From Pseudoscleropodium purum (Eukaryota; Streptophyta; Bryopsida; Hypnales; Brachytheciaceae): a DNA stretch of 64,000 nucleotides. Position 1 is the first letter of the stretch. Each line of letters opens with the position of its first letter. Location of the stretch: NCBI GenBank assembly GCA_963969395.1, contig OZ017797.1:23498001-23562000 (forward strand), written 5' to 3'. The notes beneath the pieces are model-generated. The model saw only the letters and a list, made by a program, of their open reading frames with translations. It was not told the DNA's origin and searched no databases. Shown here piece after piece: positions 62,131 to 64,000 of this stretch. Made by a program: the position numbers and the translations under genes.

Positions 62131-62303
62131 TAATGTTGTGTATTCATGTTCTAATCAACACCATGGTTTGACACCAGGGCGCCAAAGGTCGTTGTTAATG
62201 TTGTAGTATTCATGTTCTAATCAACCCCATGGTTTGACACCAGGGCGCCAAAGGTCATTGTTAATGTTGCAGTATTCATGTTCTAATCAACCCCATGGTT
62301 TGA
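62091..62303 (+). repeat. Tandem repeat, 65-66-bp unit, three copies plus a partial
   Basis: Units at 62091-62155, 62156-62221 and 62222-62287, then a partial to about 62303. Each starts CAACACCATGGTTTGACAC or CAACCCCATGGTTTGACAC and ends TATTCATGTTCTAAT. Units 2 and 3 are almost identical; unit 1 is more diverged. Confidence 0.92.
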
Positions 62304-62394
62304 TAAGTTCACCATCGATAGTAGCTTAACATTTTGTTTTTGTTACTTCTTTGGTGATAGGATTCATTATAGTTTCTTGCGATGGGTGACTACT

Positions 62395-63122
62395 ACAACA
62401 AAATATGCATTTTATAACTGCATAAATATGACTAGGGATGATTGGTGACTACTCATAGTTGTATTCTTGGAGGCTAAAATCTTTGAAAAAAATATGACTG
62501 CAAAAATGATTGTTAGTCATATTTTGGCCTTATACTTCACGGGTATATAATATACACCAATTGGGAACAACTAAGTACTTCATAGGGAATGGTAAGGAAC
62601 ATATTTGGGGAACGTCTAGTCATATTTGTAGTCATATTTTGTGTTAGTTATATTTTGTAGTCATATCTTTTTGGTAGTGACATTTGTTTTGTTTTGAGGC
62701 CCAAGCCCCAAGGAAAATTTGGGCGGGAAACATGTTTGAAGAGTACCTAGTCATATTTTTTCTTGATCATATTTTCTAGTCATATTTTTTGGGGAGTCAT
62801 TTTTTGGAGTCACATTTTCTTTATAGTCATTTTTTTTTCTAATTTTTGGGTAGCCTAAGGAAAATGTGGGTGAAGAACATGTTTGAAGAGCATCTAGTCA
62901 TATTTTTGCTTGAGTCATATTTTGGGGGGAGTCTTGTTTTGTAGTCATATTTTTTTTATAGTCATTTTTTCTCCTTTTTGGGTAGTCCATGGAAAATTTG
63001 AACAAGGAACTTGTTTAAAAAGAACATAGTCATGTTTTGGCTTTAATCATATTTTTTGGGGAAGTCATATTTTGTAGTCACATCTTTTTCATAGTCATTT
63101 TTTTACTTTTTAGATAGTCCAA
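62395..63122 (+). repeat. Minisatellite of AGTCATATTTT motifs; higher-order unit 132-147 bp
   Basis: Higher-order units begin GGAAAA.TTTG at 62712, 62859 and 62991 (lengths 147, 132 and 132 bp), with a fourth start at 63123. Each contains several copies of AGTCATATTTT spaced roughly 15-30 bp. Upstream (62395-62700) the motif occurs in both orientations (AAAATATGACT and AGTCATATTTT). The region begins CTACTACAACAAAATATGC, which resembles a CACTA end; no matching right end was found. Confidence 0.8.
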
Positions 63123-63129
63123 GGAAAAG

Positions 63130-64000
63130 GGGGACAATCTAAGATGACCATCTAGTATTTTGGTTATAGATCTCATTCCTTAGGGTGTAGGTGTAACTTT
63201 ATTTCATGCCTACTAAAAATTTATTGTTGTTGTTGTCATCGTCATCATTGTAGTATATTGTGCTTATTCTAGAACTTGTGTTCAAAAAATTTAGGTGGCA
63301 TCTATTTATATTTTAATTAAAAAAATTTAATTTCTCATAAAGTTTACAAACAAAGTAGAGAAAAGTGAAATAATGAACAACATGAGACAATAGATGGATT
63401 CATTCTTGGCCCATCTTGTTGGAAAGGATAAGAAAAGGGTCTCAAAATGCATATTAAATTTATTTTGATTCCTTAAGGCAAGATTTTTTAAAGTTGAAAT
63501 ATATATTTGGTGAAAAAGAGAATCCTATAAAGTATTGGTTCAAATATAGGGATTGTTGATTTTTTTAATCATAGAGAAGGAATATTGTTTAACAAATTCA
63601 TTAAGTCATCAAGACATGATCACACATCTAATATGTGCACTAATAGATTGGTGGCACTTGTAGATTGACTACTTATGTTGATTGATTCTTGTGGTTGATA
63701 TGAATTAAGAGCTAATTAGATTAGTTGATACAAAGTAAAATCTAATGCATTTAAACTAGCAAAGTGGACCAAAGATTGTAGGTTTTAGAAAAAACACTTG
63801 AAACTTGGAAAAAATCTAATTTAAGGGGAAAAAAAGAGTGTAAGAAAAAAGAGTGAGAAAAATCCATATTTGAGTACCTATAGAGTAAGAGCAAGTGAGG
63901 AATGCCATCCATATTCAAAGTCTAAATGTTTGAATTAGAAGCATAGGTTTCTAGTTGCTACTTAAAGCTTTAGGGATAGTTGGAAGACTAAGTTGACTTC
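63130..64000. other. AT-rich stretch to window end, no gene recognised
   Basis: No ORF over about 60 codons and no repeat structure identified. Confidence 0.4.

Noticed and set aside
62091..62303. CRISPR-like spaced repeats
   Set aside because: The repeats are directly tandem with no unique spacers, and the context is eukaryotic.
1..64000. LTR retrotransposons, rRNA or tRNA genes
   Set aside because: No long direct repeats with TG...CA ends, no reverse-transcriptase or integrase motifs, and no convincing tRNA A and B boxes or rRNA text were seen on reading. A structural search could still reveal decayed ones.

Overview
This window reads as nuclear DNA of a streptophyte, most likely a land plant. 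It is strongly AT-rich and almost free of long ORFs. It carries a decayed plant-type mariner transposase, hAT-type MITEs with exact 8-bp target duplications, CACTA-type elements, and one stretch of more balanced base composition (about 48.6-58.6 kb) where ORF segments join through GT-AG introns. The species cannot be read from the sequence; a non-seed plant is only a guess. Nothing looks bacterial or organellar, and no rRNA, tRNA or CRISPR array was found.

Layout. 0-1.2 kb: the end of a TTAA-flanked repeat, then a mariner transposase pseudogene. 2.9-3.2 kb: a small CACTA-type foldback MITE. 3.8-10.2 kb: a giant inverted-repeat (foldback) element whose arms are arrays of palindromic units, with a hAT MITE and two other insertions inside; a shorter copy lies at 34.0-35.8 kb. 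12.0-13.0 kb: a decayed protein-coding sequence of unknown family. 15-17.5, 24.8-25.7, 26.9-27.4, 36-37.3, 39.7-40.3, 45.8-47.9 and 58.6-59.6 kb: members of an abundant TTAA-flanked inverted-repeat family with ends TTAACCCCTAAAG. 18.7-20.7 kb: a small island of more balanced composition with one protein-like ORF. 22-23.5, 37.9-38.2, 47.9-48.2 and 60.3-60.7 kb: five more GC-rich hAT MITEs. 28.9-32.9 kb: two copies of a duplicated segment, one split by a CACTA element that holds a long hairpin. 37.9-38.9 kb: a MITE nest. 61.5-63.1 kb: a possible coding remnant and two minisatellites.

The 48.6-58.6 kb island is the only convincing host-gene territory. On the minus strand, four ORF segments (52461 down to 51047) join through GT-AG introns into an uninterrupted 291-codon frame. 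On the plus strand, four phase-0 segments (56168-56929) join into a 112-codon C-terminal part, with further upstream segments back to about 54.6 kb whose joins are incomplete. The two candidates are divergent around a CT-rich, TATA-containing region near 53.35 kb. Neither protein could be assigned to a family.

The most distinctive content is the transposon community: two hAT MITE families with GC-rich bodies built from GTCCG/CGGAC motifs, the TTAA family, and the foldback element. Several insertions are supported by paralogous empty sites inside the same window.
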